The notes under the pieces are model-generated. The model was not told the origin of the DNA and searched no databases. It saw only the letters and a program-made list of their open reading frames with translations. Below, in pieces: positions 26,582-36,581 of a stretch of 64,000 nucleotides of DNA. A program made the translations under genes and the position numbers. Source of the stretch: Rhodobacterales bacterium (GTDB lineage: Bacteria > Pseudomonadota > Alphaproteobacteria > Rhodobacterales > Rhodobacteraceae); NCBI GenBank assembly GCA_002746935.1, contig PDRW01000029.1, forward strand, positions 1 through 64,000. The letters are read 5' to 3'. Each line of letters starts with the position of its first letter. Within the stretch, counting starts at the first letter, position 1.

Positions 26582-27551
26582 AAGCGCCCTCGACTGGCTC
26601 TCCGCCACCTTTGCCGCGCTCATGACCGCGCTCTTCCCCGGCTGGGGCGACGAGGCCCAACCGGTTTACAACGGCTATGTCGAGGCCGATTACGTCTATG
26701 TCGCGCCGTCGGTCACCGGGCGGATCCGGCTGCTCGATGTGGCCGAGGGCGACGAGGTGACCATCGGCCAGTTTCTGTTCGACATGGATGCGAGCCAGCA
26801 ACGCGCCGCCCTGCGCGCGGCCACCGCCCGGGTCGACCAGGCCGGGGCCAATCTGCGCAATCTCGAAACCGGCTCGCGCGAGGCCGAGATCGCGGTGATC
26901 CGCGCCACGCTCGCCGAGGCCCGCGCCGCCCAGGCGCTCGCCGCCTCGACGCTCACCCGCACCGACAACCTGTTCGAACGCGGCCTTTCCACGCAAGCCA
27001 GGGTCGATGCCGACCGTGGTGCGCTCGATCAGGCCAATGCCCATGTCGCCCAGCTCGAAGCCCAGCTCGAGGTGGCAGAGCTTCCCGCCCGCAGCGAACA
27101 GGTGATCGCCGCCGAGGCAACGCTGAAGGCCGCTCAGGCCGAGAAGGAGCTTGCCGCCGCCCGGCTTGACGACATGCGCACTCTGGCGCCGGTTTCGGGG
27201 CGGGTCGAGAAGCTGTTCTACACCATCGGCGAGGTCGCCCCGGCGGGCAGCCCGGTGCTCTCGATCCTGCCGCCGGACGCGCTCACGGTGCTGTTCTACC
27301 TGCCCGAAACCGCCCGCGCCGGCTTCGCCCCCGGCATGGTTCTGGCCCTCACCTGCGACGGCTGCGCCCCCGGCCTCGACGCCACCATCACCCGCATGGC
27401 CTCAGACCCGCAATACACCCCGCCGATCATCTATTCGCGCGACGAACGCCACCGGATGGTGTTCCGCGCCGAAGCCCGCCTCGCCCCCGGCACCGGCCTG
27501 CTGCCCGGCCAGCCGGTGACGCTCACCCGCAAACCGGAGCCCGCGCCATGA
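26574..27551 (+). CDS. HlyD-family periplasmic adaptor subunit
   Basis: A 325-residue membrane-fusion protein of the YbhG/HlyD_D23 type. It has an N-terminal hydrophobic segment (about 5-24), then NGYVEADYVYVAPSVTGRI, the first half of the lipoyl-like domain. A coiled-coil hairpin spans about 75-195 (ANLRNLETGSREAEIAVI onward), the second half is DDMRTLAPVSGRVEKL, and the beta-barrel contains VLSILPPDALTVLFYLPE. It links an inner-membrane ABC exporter to the outer membrane. The ATG at 26574 overlaps tetR by 8 bp, and the 3' end overlaps the ATPase gene by 4 bp. Confidence 0.9.
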   Translation: MFESALDWLSATFAALMTALFPGWGDEAQPVYNGYVEADYVYVAPSVTGRIRLLDVAEGDEVTIGQFLFDMDASQQRAALRAATARVDQAGANLRNLETGSREAEIAVIRATLAEARAAQALAASTLTRTDNLFERGLSTQARVDADRGALDQANAHVAQLEAQLEVAELPARSEQVIAAEATLKAAQAEKELAAARLDDMRTLAPVSGRVEKLFYTIGEVAPAGSPVLSILPPDALTVLFYLPETARAGFAPGMVLALTCDGCAPGLDATITRMASDPQYTPPIIYSRDERHRMVFRAEARLAPGTGLLPGQPVTLTRKPEPAP

Positions 27552-28501
27552 CCGAAACGCCTGACGCCCCGGCGATCTCGGTCAGGGGCCTCACCAAGCG
27601 GTTCGGCAAGGCCACCGTGGTCGACCGGGTGGATATGGACGTGCCAAAGGGGGCGATCTACGGCTTCCTCGGCCCCAACGGGTCGGGCAAGACCACCACC
27701 ATCCGGCTGATGTGCGGGCTGCTCACCCCCGATGCGGGCAGCGGCACCGCGCTCGGCTATGACATCCGCAAACAGACCCGGGCGATCAAGCAGAACACCG
27801 GCTACATGACGCAGAAGTTTTCGCTCTATGGCGATCTCACCATCCGCGAAAACCTCGACTTCATGGCGCGGATGTACCGGCTGCCCAAACGCCGCCAGGT
27901 TGTGGCGGCGACGCTCGACCATCTCGGCCTCACCAGCCGCCAGAACCAGCTCGCGGCAACGCTTTCGGGCGGCTGGAAACAGCGCCTCGCGCTTGCCGCC
28001 TGCATGCAGCACAAGCCGCGGCTGCTGCTGCTCGACGAGCCCACCGCCGGGGTCGACCCCAAGGCCCGGCGCGACTTCTGGGACGAGATCCGGCGGCTGT
28101 CGCAACAGGGGGTGACCGTGCTGGCCTCGACCCATTACATGGACGAGGCGGTGCAATGCGACTACATCGCCTATATCGCCTATGGCCGGAAGCTGATCGA
28201 CGGCCCGGCGGCGGAGATCCCCGCCCGGGTCGGTCTTACCACCTGGCGGGTATCGGGCCCGGGCCTCACCGCGCTGGCCGACGTGCTCACCAAAGACAGC
28301 CGCGTCGCGCAGGTCGCCCGCTTCGGGGCGCAGCTTCACGTCTCCTCCACCGATGCCGCGGGGCTCAACGCCATGGTGGCCGAACAGAAGGCCGAGAACA
28401 GCGGCTATCGCTGGGAGAAGAAGGAGGCGGAGCTCGAAGAAGCCTTCATCTATCTGATGGCCACGGCGGCCGACAGTTTCGCCCGGGAGGCCGTGCCATG
28501 A
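27548..28501 (+). CDS. ABC transporter ATP-binding protein (drug/efflux type)
   Basis: A 317-residue ATPase of the CcmA/YbhF class. Walker A GPNGSGKTTT (about 45-54), a Q-loop near TGYMTQKFSLYGDLT, signature LSGGWKQRLALA (C in the family's usual LSGGxxQR form), Walker B LLLLDEPTAGVD, and H-loop STHYMDEA. A C-terminal extension of about 80 residues, typical of ABC-2 partners, follows. YbhF of E. coli has two such modules; this protein has one. An ATGA overlap with the hlyD-like gene and another with the permease show tight coupling. Confidence 0.92.
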   Translation: MTETPDAPAISVRGLTKRFGKATVVDRVDMDVPKGAIYGFLGPNGSGKTTTIRLMCGLLTPDAGSGTALGYDIRKQTRAIKQNTGYMTQKFSLYGDLTIRENLDFMARMYRLPKRRQVVAATLDHLGLTSRQNQLAATLSGGWKQRLALAACMQHKPRLLLLDEPTAGVDPKARRDFWDEIRRLSQQGVTVLASTHYMDEAVQCDYIAYIAYGRKLIDGPAAEIPARVGLTTWRVSGPGLTALADVLTKDSRVAQVARFGAQLHVSSTDAAGLNAMVAEQKAENSGYRWEKKEAELEEAFIYLMATAADSFAREAVP

Positions 28502-29631
28502 ACCTGTTTTCCTTCGCCCGGTTCCTCGCCGTTCTGGTCAAGGAATTCGTCCAGATGCGGCGCGACCGGATGTCCTTCGCGATGATGATCGGCATCCCGA
28601 TCATCCAGCTGATCATCTTCGGCTATGCGATCAACGCCGATCCGCACAACCTGCCGACGATGATCGAGATGAACGACGAAAGCCCGGTGGCGCGCTCCCT
28701 GGTGGCGGCGATGGACGCTTCGGATTATTTCGATTTCCTGGGCACCACCTCCGGCGCCGCCGAGGGCGACCGGGCGCTGCGCGACGGCAGCGCCAGTTTC
28801 ATCCTGGTGATCCCGCCCGATTTCGAACGCGACATTGTGCGCGGGCTCGCCCCCGAAATCCTGCTCTCGGTCGATGCCTCCGACCCTGTCGCGGTCGCCA
28901 CCGCCGTGGGGGCCCTGAACGGCGTCATGAAGATCGCCATCGCTGAAACCCTCGACGGGCCGCTGAAGGCGGTCGCGGGGGCACCGCCCCCGTTTTCCCT
29001 CGTCACTCACAAACAGTTCAACCCGGAGGGCCGGACCGCCACCAACATCGTGCCCGGTCTGCTGGCGGTGGTTCTTGCCCTCACCATGGTGATGATCACC
29101 GCCGTCGCCATCGTGCGCGAAATCGAACGCGGCACGATGGAAACCCTGCTGGCCACGCCGGTCAGGGCGCCGGAAGTGATGTTCGGCAAGATCCTGCCCT
29201 ATGTCTTTGTTGGCTACATCCAGACCGGGGTGTTTCTCATTGCCGGAAGGATCCTGTTCGACGTGCCCTTCCTCGGTGCCCCGCTTGCGTTCTTCATCGG
29301 GTTCAACATCTACATCGTGGTCAACCTTGCGCTCGGCTTTCTGATCTCGACGCTGGTGCGAAACCAGATGCAGGCGATGCAGGCGAGCTTTCTGCTTATC
29401 CTGCCGACGATCCTGCTGTCGGGCTTCGCGTTTCCTTTCGCGGGAATGCCGGGCTGGGCCCAGGCCATCGGCTCGGCAATCCCGGCCACGCATTTCGTGC
29501 GGATCGTGCGCAAGGTCATGCTGAAAGGCGCGGAGTTTGCCGACATCGCGGCTGATCTCCGCGCGATCGTGATCATCGGAACGGTAATCGTTCTGGTCGC
29601 GATGCTGCGCTATCGGCAGACGCTGGATTGA
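28498..29631 (+). CDS. ABC-2 type transporter permease
   Basis: A 377-residue ABC-2 permease (YbhR/YbhS-like). A cytoplasmic N-terminus, VLVKEFVQMRRDRMSFAMM, precedes helix 1 at about 27-45. A long extracytoplasmic domain (about 45-175) follows, then five helices from about 180 onward, with the signature region EIERGTMETLLATPVRAPE and the helix-loop LPTILLSGFAFPFAGMP. The ATG at 28498 overlaps the ATPase stop. As only one permease gene is present, a homodimeric transporter is expected. Substrate unknown, probably an amphiphilic toxic compound. Confidence 0.92.
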   Translation: MNLFSFARFLAVLVKEFVQMRRDRMSFAMMIGIPIIQLIIFGYAINADPHNLPTMIEMNDESPVARSLVAAMDASDYFDFLGTTSGAAEGDRALRDGSASFILVIPPDFERDIVRGLAPEILLSVDASDPVAVATAVGALNGVMKIAIAETLDGPLKAVAGAPPPFSLVTHKQFNPEGRTATNIVPGLLAVVLALTMVMITAVAIVREIERGTMETLLATPVRAPEVMFGKILPYVFVGYIQTGVFLIAGRILFDVPFLGAPLAFFIGFNIYIVVNLALGFLISTLVRNQMQAMQASFLLILPTILLSGFAFPFAGMPGWAQAIGSAIPATHFVRIVRKVMLKGAEFADIAADLRAIVIIGTVIVLVAMLRYRQTLD

Positions 29632-29692
29632 GCGGCTGGCCCCGGGTCGGCAGACGCGGTTGCGAAACCACGTTCCCCGCCCCGCCCGGGGG

Positions 29693-30685
29693 TCATTTCA
29701 GATGGCAGGCCACCTGATGCTCGCCGCCCTTGTCGGTCAGCACCGGCTTCGCCTCGGCGCAACGCGGCTCGGCGATCGGGCAGCGGGTGCGGAAGACGCA
29801 GCCCGAGGGCGGGTTCAGCGGCGAAGGCAGATCCTGGTCGAGCAGCATCACCTTTTTCGCCGCTTCGAGCTTCGGATCGGGGATCGGCACGGCCGAGATC
29901 AGCGCCTTGGTATAGGGATGCAGCGGCTCGGCATAGAGCCGGTCCGAGGGCGCGATTTCCATCACATTGCCGAGGTAGAGCACCATCACCCGGTCGGAGA
30001 TATGCTTCACCACGCTCAGATCGTGGGCGATGAAGATCAGCGCCACGCCGGTCTCTTCCTGAAGCTGCATCAGCAGGTTGATCACCTGCGCCTGAATCGA
30101 CACGTCGAGCGCCGAAACCGGCTCGTCGCAGATGATCAGCGTCGGGTTCACCACCAGCGCCCGCGCAATGCCGATGCGCTGGCACTGGCCGCCGGAAAAC
30201 TCGTGCGGGTAGCGGTTGACGAGGTTGGGCAGGATGCCGACGGTGTCGAGCACATCGCGCACCTTCGCCTTCATCTCCTCGCCGCGCATCTTCGGAAAAT
30301 GGGTCTTGAGCGGTTCGGCAACGATCTGACCGATGGTCATGCGCGGGTTGAGCGAGGCCAGAGGATCCTGAAAGATCATCTGCATTTCCTTGCGGTGCTT
30401 GCGCATATGGGCGGTGTCGAGCCCGACGAGTTCGTCGCCCAGCCACACCACATTGCCCCCCACAACCGGCGCCATCTGCATCACCGCGCGCGCCAGCGTG
30501 GACTTGCCGCAGCCGGATTCGCCGACGATGCCCAGCGTCTCGCCGGCGGCAAGCTCGAAGCTCACCCCGTCGACCGCCTTGAGCTTGCGCGGCTTCGTCC
30601 AGGGCCAGGCGCCCGGCTCTTTCACGTCGAACCAGACCTTGACGTCATCGACCTTCAGGATCGGGGCGGCGGTCGCGTCGTTCAT
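29693..30685 (-). CDS. oppF: Oligopeptide/dipeptide ABC transporter ATP-binding protein (OppF-type)
   Basis: A 330-residue second ATPase of the peptide importer. Walker [12 protein letters not shown]-loop [14 protein letters not shown], signature [16 protein letters not shown], Walker [16 protein letters not shown]-loop IAHDLSVV. The C-terminal oligopeptide extension has the Cys cluster [14 protein letters not shown], which in this family may hold an iron-sulfur cluster. Last gene of the five-gene operon; its ATG overlaps the oppD stop by 4 bp. Whether di- or oligopeptides are transported is not determinable from the ATPase. Confidence 0.92.
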   Translation of the reverse strand: MNDATAAPILKVDDVKVWFDVKEPGAWPWTKPRKLKAVDGVSFELAAGETLGIVGESGCGKSTLARAVMQMAPVVGGNVVWLGDELVGLDTAHMRKHRKEMQMIFQDPLASLNPRMTIGQIVAEPLKTHFPKMRGEEMKAKVRDVLDTVGILPNLVNRYPHEFSGGQCQRIGIARALVVNPTLIICDEPVSALDVSIQAQVINLLMQLQEETGVALIFIAHDLSVVKHISDRVMVLYLGNVMEIAPSDRLYAEPLHPYTKALISAVPIPDPKLEAAKKVMLLDQDLPSPLNPPSGCVFRTRCPIAEPRCAEAKPVLTDKGGEHQVACHLK

Positions 30686-31659
30686 GCCAGTTCCTCCAGG
30701 CTGCGGTGACAGGCGCGGGTGCGGGTCTTGTAGCCTTCGGCCAGTTGCAGTTTCGGCCGGTCGACCCAGCAGGCGTCGTCGGCAAATTCACAGCGCGGCA
30801 CGAAGGGGCAGCCCGCGGGCATGTTCATCATGTTGGGCGGGTTGCCGGGGATGGTTTCCAGCGCCTCGGTTTCGCGGTCGAGCCGCGGCACGGCCTTGAG
30901 CAGGCCGAGCGTATAGGGATGCGTCGGGTGTTCGAAAACGGCTTCGGTGGTGCCGTGCTCCATCACCTGCCCGCCATACATCACCAGCGTCTCGACACAG
31001 CTCCCCGCGACCACCCCGAGGTCGTGGGTGATGAGGATGATCGCCATGCCGTATTCGCGTTGCAGATCGGCCAGCAGGTTCATGATCTGCGCCTGCACGG
31101 TCACGTCGAGCGCGGTGGTGGGCTCGTCGGCGATCAGGATGTCGGGCTGGCACAGCAGGCTCATGGCGATCATCACCCGCTGGCGCATGCCGCCGGAAAA
31201 CTCGTGCGGATACATGGTGACGCGGGATTTCGCCTCCGGAATGCGCACCGCGTCGAGCAGGCGCACGCTCTCGGCAATCGCCGCCCTTTTCGACATGCCG
31301 CGGTGATGCACCAGCACCTCCGCCATCTGGTCGGAGACCTTGAGATAGGGGTTCAGCGAGGTCATCGGATCCTGGAAGATCATGGCGATCTTTTCCATGC
31401 GGATCCGGTTCATCTGCCGGCCGGAGAGGTTCAGGATCTCTTCGCCCTCCAGCTTCGCCGAGCCTGTGGCATGGCCGTTCTGGGCGAGCAGCCCGGTGAT
31501 GCCGAACACCAGCTGGCTCTTGCCGGAACCCGATTCGCCGACGATGCCGAGGGTCTCGCCCTGGCGCAGATCGAAGGAGATCCGGTCGACCGCGGTGACG
31601 GTGCCGTCGGGCGTGTCGAAGCTGACCGAGAGGTCGCGGACTTCAAGAAGTTCAGTCAT
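30682..31659 (-). CDS. oppD: Oligopeptide/dipeptide ABC transporter ATP-binding protein (OppD-type)
   Basis: A 325-residue ATPase paired with OppF. Walker [12 protein letters not shown]-loop [14 protein letters not shown], signature [16 protein letters not shown], Walker [16 protein letters not shown]-loop ITHDLGVV. The C-terminal Cys motif is [14 protein letters not shown]. Walker A ends SQL rather than the usual STL, a conservative difference also seen in other OppD proteins. It sits 21 bp after oppC and overlaps oppF. Confidence 0.92.
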   Translation of the reverse strand: MTELLEVRDLSVSFDTPDGTVTAVDRISFDLRQGETLGIVGESGSGKSQLVFGITGLLAQNGHATGSAKLEGEEILNLSGRQMNRIRMEKIAMIFQDPMTSLNPYLKVSDQMAEVLVHHRGMSKRAAIAESVRLLDAVRIPEAKSRVTMYPHEFSGGMRQRVMIAMSLLCQPDILIADEPTTALDVTVQAQIMNLLADLQREYGMAIILITHDLGVVAGSCVETLVMYGGQVMEHGTTEAVFEHPTHPYTLGLLKAVPRLDRETEALETIPGNPPNMMNMPAGCPFVPRCEFADDACWVDRPKLQLAEGYKTRTRACHRSLEELA

Positions 31660-31680
31660 TTGGGCCTCACAATGGTTCTT

Positions 31681-32625
31681 CTAGCGGTCTTTCGGGTCGA
31701 AGGCGTCGCGCAGCCCATCGCCGATGAAGAAGAAGGCGAAGATCGAGATCACGAAGAAGCCGAGCGGAAAGAAGAGCTGCCACAGCGTGCCATAGCCCAT
31801 GGTGCTGGTGCCCTCGGAGATCAGCGCCCCCCAGGAGGTCAGCGGTTCCTGCACGCCGAGGCCGAGGAAGGAGATGAAGCTTTCGGTGAGGATCATCTGC
31901 GGCACCAGCAGCGTGGCATAGACCACCACCACGCCGAGCAGGTTGGGCACGATATGGCGGCGGATGATGGTGAGGGTGGGCACCCCGGTGGCCACCGCGG
32001 CCTCGATGAATTCCTTGTTCTTGATCGACAGCGCCTGGCCGCGGACGATCCGGCTCATGTCGAGCCAGGCGGTGAGCCCGATGCCGACGAAGAGCATGGT
32101 GATCGAGCGGCCGAACACCACCAGCAGCAGGATCAGCACGAACATGTAGGGGATCGACATGGCGATATCGACAAACCGCATCATCGCATTGTCGATCCGG
32201 CCGCCGACGAAGCCGGCAATGGCGCCATAGGTGGTGCCGACGATCACCGCGATCAGCGCCCCCACGACCCCGACCATGAGGCTGATCTGGGTGCCTTGCA
32301 CCACGCGGTTGTAGAGGTCGCGGCCCGAATCGTCGAAGCCGAAGTAATGGCCGTTGGCGAAGGACGGCCCGCCCATTTCCTTGACATTGCCGAGCACGTC
32401 CCAGTCGATGGTCTCGTTGTCCCAGGGGGAGAGGTGCTGGCCGAAGAAGGCGAAGGCCGTGACCAGCACCAGCACGATCAGCGAGACCATGGCGGCGCGG
32501 TTGCGCAGGAAGCGGGCGCGGGCGTCGGCCCAGAGCGAACGGCCCTTCACCTCGGCCATCTGCTGCGCCATCTCGGCGGTCTTGGGTTGTTGCGGGCTGA
32601 TGGCCGCATCCATCGGATTGGTCAT
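31681..32625 (-). CDS. oppC: Peptide ABC transporter permease (OppC-type)
   Basis: A 314-residue inner-membrane permease with the OppC-type N-terminal extension: a cytoplasmic start, a first helix MVSLIVLVLVTAFAFFG (about 46-62), then a periplasmic stretch with FGFDDSGRDLYNRVVQG. The binding-protein-dependent transport core has five further helices and the coupling-helix (EAA) loop near IEAAVATGVPTLTIIRRHIVPN. It forms the translocation pore with OppB. 10 bp separate it from oppB. Confidence 0.92.
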   Translation of the reverse strand: MTNPMDAAISPQQPKTAEMAQQMAEVKGRSLWADARARFLRNRAAMVSLIVLVLVTAFAFFGQHLSPWDNETIDWDVLGNVKEMGGPSFANGHYFGFDDSGRDLYNRVVQGTQISLMVGVVGALIAVIVGTTYGAIAGFVGGRIDNAMMRFVDIAMSIPYMFVLILLLVVFGRSITMLFVGIGLTAWLDMSRIVRGQALSIKNKEFIEAAVATGVPTLTIIRRHIVPNLLGVVVVYATLLVPQMILTESFISFLGLGVQEPLTSWGALISEGTSTMGYGTLWQLFFPLGFFVISIFAFFFIGDGLRDAFDPKDR

Positions 32626-32635
32626 GCGCGCCTCC

Positions 32636-33559
32636 CTAGAGCCGGATCTTCGGGTCGATCCAGGCGTAGAGGATATCGACCACCATGTTGAACAGGATCG
32701 TCATCGAACCGAGCAGGAAGGTCAGCCCCATCATCACCGCATAGTCGCGGTTGAAGGCGGCGTTGACGTAGAAATACCCGATGCCCCCGGTGGAGAAGAT
32801 CGAATCGATGATGAAGGAGCCGGTGACCATGCCCACGAAGGCCGGTCCGAGATAGGAGATCACCGGCAGGATCGCGGGCTTCAGCGCGTGGCGCCAGATG
32901 ATGATATTGTCGGGCAGGCCCTTGGCGCGGGCGGTGCGGATGAAATTGGAGCGCAGCACTTCGAGCATCGAGGAGCGGGTGAGGCGGGCCACCGAGGCCA
33001 TGTAGGAGGTGGAGAGCGCGATCACCGGCATGATGACATGGTTCCACTGGCCGCCGTTCCAGCCGCCCCCGGGCAGCCAGTTGAGCCAGAGGGTGAAGAT
33101 CAGGATCAGGATCGGGGCCATCACGAAATTGGGCAGCACCTGCGCCCCGATGGTGATGCCCACCGCGAAATAATCCAGCAGGGAATTCTGCCGGATCGCC
33201 GCCGCAATGCCCAGCGCGCCCCCGACCACGATCGCCAGCAGGAAGGAAATGATCCCATAGGTGAGCGTCACCGGGAAGCCCTGGGAGATGATGTCGTTCA
33301 CCGTGCGGTCCTTGTATTTGTAGGACGGGCCGAAATCGAATTCGGTGACGATGCCGGTGATGTAATTGATCAGCTGCTTCCAGGTCGGCTGGTCGAGCCC
33401 GTATTTGGCCTCGATATTGGCCAGCACCTGCGGCGGCAGCGGGCGTTCCGAGGTAAAGGGCCCGCCGGGCGCGAATTGCATCAGATAGAAGGATGCGATC
33501 AGCAGAACAAGCAACGTCGGAATGGCGACGGCGAGTCGCCGGATGATGAAGCTCAGCAT
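32636..33559 (-). CDS. oppB: Peptide ABC transporter permease (OppB-type)
   Basis: A 307-residue permease starting MLSFIIRRLAVAIPTLLVLL, the standard OppB first helix. Five more membrane segments and the EAA loop RTARAKGLPDNIIIWRHALK follow. The periplasmic loop contains PGGPFTSERPLPPQV. It heterodimerises with OppC. It is 71 bp downstream of oppA, a spacing often seen where the binding protein is made in excess; I could not confirm a hairpin in that gap. Confidence 0.92.
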   Translation of the reverse strand: MLSFIIRRLAVAIPTLLVLLIASFYLMQFAPGGPFTSERPLPPQVLANIEAKYGLDQPTWKQLINYITGIVTEFDFGPSYKYKDRTVNDIISQGFPVTLTYGIISFLLAIVVGGALGIAAAIRQNSLLDYFAVGITIGAQVLPNFVMAPILILIFTLWLNWLPGGGWNGGQWNHVIMPVIALSTSYMASVARLTRSSMLEVLRSNFIRTARAKGLPDNIIIWRHALKPAILPVISYLGPAFVGMVTGSFIIDSIFSTGGIGYFYVNAAFNRDYAVMMGLTFLLGSMTILFNMVVDILYAWIDPKIRL

Positions 33560-33630
33560 TCAAAGGCCCCCGTAAATGCGGTGGACGCCGCGGGGTCTCC
33601 CCCGCGACGCCCGGTGGTTCGTCTAGCAGA

Positions 33631-35253
33631 TCATTCGGCGACCTTGTAGAGGTCTTTCGAATACCAGTTCTGCTCCACGTTCTGCACCGGCCAGGAGCCG
33701 ACGAGCGACGGGCTCATCATGAAGGCTTCGGCATAGAAGTAGATCGGAATGATCGGCATTTCCTCGGAGATGATTTCCTCGATCCGGGTGTAGTTGCCGC
33801 TCGGGTCGTCCATCGACTTGGCTTCGGCGAGCAGGGCATCGACTTCGGCGTTGGAATAGCCGGCATCGTTGTAGCCGGAGTTGGTTTCCACGAGGTCGAG
33901 GAAGGTCGAGGCCTCGTTGTAGTCACCGCACCAGGCGCCGCGGGCGATCTCGAAATCGTGGTCGCCACGGGTTTCGAGGAAGGTCTTCCACTCCTGGTTT
34001 TCGAGGGTCACCTTGACGCCCAGGTTCTGCTTCCACATCTGCGCCACGGCGATGGCCACCTTCTTGTGGGCCTCCGACGTGTTGTAGAGATAGGAGAAGG
34101 AGAGCGGGTTGCCGGGGCCGTAACCGGCCTCTTCCAGCAGTTCCCTGGCCCTGGCGTTGCGCTCTTCCTGGGTCCAGGTGCTGTAGGCCACCGCCGGCGG
34201 CTCGAAACCTGCGGTCGCGGTGGGGGAGAAGGTATAGGCCGGGGTCTGGCCGCCCTGAAGCACCTTGCCGACGATGATGTCGCGGTCGACGGCATAGGAA
34301 AGCGCCTGACGCACGCGCACGTCCTGGGTGGCTTCCGGGCCAAGGTCGGTCACGTTGAAGTTGAAGTAATAGGTGCACAGCTTCGGGAAGGAAATCGCGG
34401 CATCCGGGTATTCCGCCTTCAGCGCCGGATATTGCCCGGCGGGCACCTCGGTGCGGTCGAGTTCACCGGCGAGGAAGCGGGTCAGCGCCACGTTTTCATC
34501 GTTGATGACAAGGGCGGTGACCTCGTCGATGATGGTGTTTTCGTTGTCCCAGTATTTCTCGTTGCGCGACCGCACCGAGCGCTCCTGCGGCACGTGTTCG
34601 GTGAGCACATAGGCGCCGTTGGTCACGATATGCTCGGGCTTGATCCAGTCTTCGCCGAATTCGTCGATCACCCATTTCGGCGAGGGGAAGGCCGACGAAT
34701 GGGTGGTGGTGAGCGGGAAATAGGACATCGGGCTTTCGAGCGTCACTTCGAGGGTGTGATCGTCAACCGCCTTCACGCCCAGCTCTTCCACCGGCTTCTC
34801 GCCATCGGTAACAGCCGCGCCGTTCCTGAGGTTCATCACCGCGATATACCACTGATAGGGCGAGGCGGTGTTCGGGTCGGCCAGGCGGCGCCAGGCATAG
34901 ACGAAATCGCCCGCCGTCACCGGCTTGCCGTCGGACCACATGGCCTCGGGGCGCAGCTTGAAGGTATAGGTCAGACGGTCATCCGAAACCTCATGGCTCA
35001 GCGCCACGCCGGGCACGAGGTTGCCATCGGCGTCCTGGTTGTAGAGGCCTTCGAACAGGTCACGAACGATTTCCGAGCCGGTCACGTCCTCGACGATCTG
35101 CGGGTCGACGGAAGTGTGTTCGTCGAGCACGCGGTAGGTGAAGGTCTGGTCATCGGCGAGCGGCTTGCCGTTCGGTGCGGTCCCGGCGGCGAGCGCGGGG
35201 CTCGCGAGCGCCAGGGCAGACGCGAACAGCGCCGACTTGATGGAAATGTTCAT
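33631..35253 (-). CDS. oppA: Oligopeptide ABC transporter substrate-binding protein (OppA-type)
   Basis: A 540-residue periplasmic SBP_bac_5 protein. The signal peptide is MNISIKSALFASALALAS, with cleavage near ALAAG; no lipobox Cys, so soluble. Family landmarks: ADDQTFTYRVLDEHTSVDPQ, a VRDLFEGLYN segment, YTFKLRPEAMWSDGKPVTA, the DFVYAWRRL motif, VTNGAYVLTEHVPQ, VRQALSYAVDRD and GAWCGDYNEASTFLDL. These match OppA/MppA rather than DppA. The ATG at 35253 follows GAGAGGAAGCGACCCC. First gene of the minus-strand opp operon, divergent from deoC. Confidence 0.93.
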   Translation of the reverse strand: MNISIKSALFASALALASPALAAGTAPNGKPLADDQTFTYRVLDEHTSVDPQIVEDVTGSEIVRDLFEGLYNQDADGNLVPGVALSHEVSDDRLTYTFKLRPEAMWSDGKPVTAGDFVYAWRRLADPNTASPYQWYIAVMNLRNGAAVTDGEKPVEELGVKAVDDHTLEVTLESPMSYFPLTTTHSSAFPSPKWVIDEFGEDWIKPEHIVTNGAYVLTEHVPQERSVRSRNEKYWDNENTIIDEVTALVINDENVALTRFLAGELDRTEVPAGQYPALKAEYPDAAISFPKLCTYYFNFNVTDLGPEATQDVRVRQALSYAVDRDIIVGKVLQGGQTPAYTFSPTATAGFEPPAVAYSTWTQEERNARARELLEEAGYGPGNPLSFSYLYNTSEAHKKVAIAVAQMWKQNLGVKVTLENQEWKTFLETRGDHDFEIARGAWCGDYNEASTFLDLVETNSGYNDAGYSNAEVDALLAEAKSMDDPSGNYTRIEEIISEEMPIIPIYFYAEAFMMSPSLVGSWPVQNVEQNWYSKDLYKVAE

Positions 35254-35506
35254 GGGGTCGCTTCCTCTCTGTTCATGTTGATGCGCGCAGAACACCGTGG
35301 CGTGCAAGGGACTCAACTGCCCCTCGCGCGCATGGCGCGCAGTCTACTCCGACCACTGCGGAATGGACAACCGTTTCGCAAGACGCCCGGCCTCACCCCA
35401 TGGACGGGATCAGGCCGGGGCAGGCCAGGGGGGGGCGGTTTCGCCGCCGGGGACGGGACAGGCCGGACACACAGCGATGTGAACGGCTTTGGCCTTGTGG
35501 AAAACC

Positions 35507-35534
35507 TTGCCAAACCCGAGGCCCCGTGTACATA
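35507..35534 (+). promoter_or_regulatory. Candidate sigma-70 promoter of the deoC operon
   Basis: TTGCCA (35507-35512), a 16-bp spacer and TACATA (35529-35534), 33 bp before the deoC ATG. It lies in the 313-bp gap between divergent oppA and deoC; no other clear signal was found in that gap. Confidence 0.4.
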
Positions 35535-35566
35535 TCCCCGACGGACCCCGGCTCAAGGGAGAAAAC

Positions 35567-36577
35567 ATGCAGACCGACAATGTTGGAACCGACATCGTGA
35601 CCGGCACCGCGACGGCAGGGCTTCCGCAGACGCTCGGGGCCCGCAACCCCGGCCGGGCGCTCGACATGGACTGGGTGATGCGCGCCCAGGCCAACCGTTC
35701 GGCGATCGAGAGGCGGGCCGGCAGCATCGGCGCCCGGCGCTCGGTGAAGGGCGACCATCAGGCGGCCTGGCTGCTGAAGGCGGTCAGCATGATCGACCTC
35801 ACCACGCTTTCGGGCGACGATACGCCCGGGCGGGTGCGCCGCCTTGCCGCCAAGGCCCGCCAGCCGGTGCGCCCCGATCTGCTCGCCGCCCTCGGCATGG
35901 AGGGGCTGACCACCGCCGCGATCTGCGTCTATCACGAGATGGTGCCCACCGCCGTCGCGGCGCTTCAGGGCTCCGGCATCCCCGTCGCCGCGGTCTCCAC
36001 CGGCTTTCCCGCGGGGCTCAGCCCCTACCGGCTGCGGATCGCCGAGATTGGCGAGAGCGTGCGGGCGGGGGCGGCTGAAATCGACATCGTGATCTCGCGC
36101 CGCCATGTGCTCACCGGCAACTGGCAGGCGCTCTACGACGAGGTCTGCGAGATGCGGGCCGAATGCGGCGAAGCGCATCTCAAGACCATCCTCGCCACCG
36201 GCGAGCTCGGCACCCTGCGCAACGTCGCCCGTGCCTCGCTGGTCTGCATGATGGCGGGGGCGGATTTCATCAAGACCTCCACCGGCAAGGAAAGCGTCAA
36301 CGCCACATTGCCGGTCAGCCTGGTGATGATGCGGGCAATCCGCGACTATCATGAGCGCACCGGCCACCGGGTGGGCTACAAGCCCGCGGGCGGGATCTCG
36401 AAGGCGAAGGAGGCCCTCACCTATCTGGCGCTGCTGAAGGAAGAGCTGGGCGACGCCTGGCTCACCCCGGCGCTGTTCCGCTTCGGCGCCTCGTCGCTTC
36501 TGGGCGATATCGAACGTCAACTCGAACACCAGGTGAGCGGCCGCTATTCCGCCGCCTACCGCCACCCGATGGGATAG
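35567..36577 (+). CDS. deoC: Deoxyribose-phosphate aldolase
   Basis: Cleaves 2-deoxyribose 5-phosphate to acetaldehyde and glyceraldehyde 3-phosphate. The 336-residue class I aldolase has the Schiff-base motif GADFIKTSTGKES, the catalytic-lysine partner in VGYKPAGGIS, and VSTGFPAG and AAEIDIVISRR strands. It is the long form with about 60 extra N-terminal residues compared with E. coli DeoC, common in alphaproteobacteria. The ATG at 35567 has AAGGGAG in front. It heads an apparent operon with a 99-aa unknown (4 bp gap) and an ALDH16-type dehydrogenase that could oxidise the acetaldehyde. Confidence 0.95.
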   Translation: MQTDNVGTDIVTGTATAGLPQTLGARNPGRALDMDWVMRAQANRSAIERRAGSIGARRSVKGDHQAAWLLKAVSMIDLTTLSGDDTPGRVRRLAAKARQPVRPDLLAALGMEGLTTAAICVYHEMVPTAVAALQGSGIPVAAVSTGFPAGLSPYRLRIAEIGESVRAGAAEIDIVISRRHVLTGNWQALYDEVCEMRAECGEAHLKTILATGELGTLRNVARASLVCMMAGADFIKTSTGKESVNATLPVSLVMMRAIRDYHERTGHRVGYKPAGGISKAKEALTYLALLKEELGDAWLTPALFRFGASSLLGDIERQLEHQVSGRYSAAYRHPMG

Positions 36578-36581
36578 AAAC

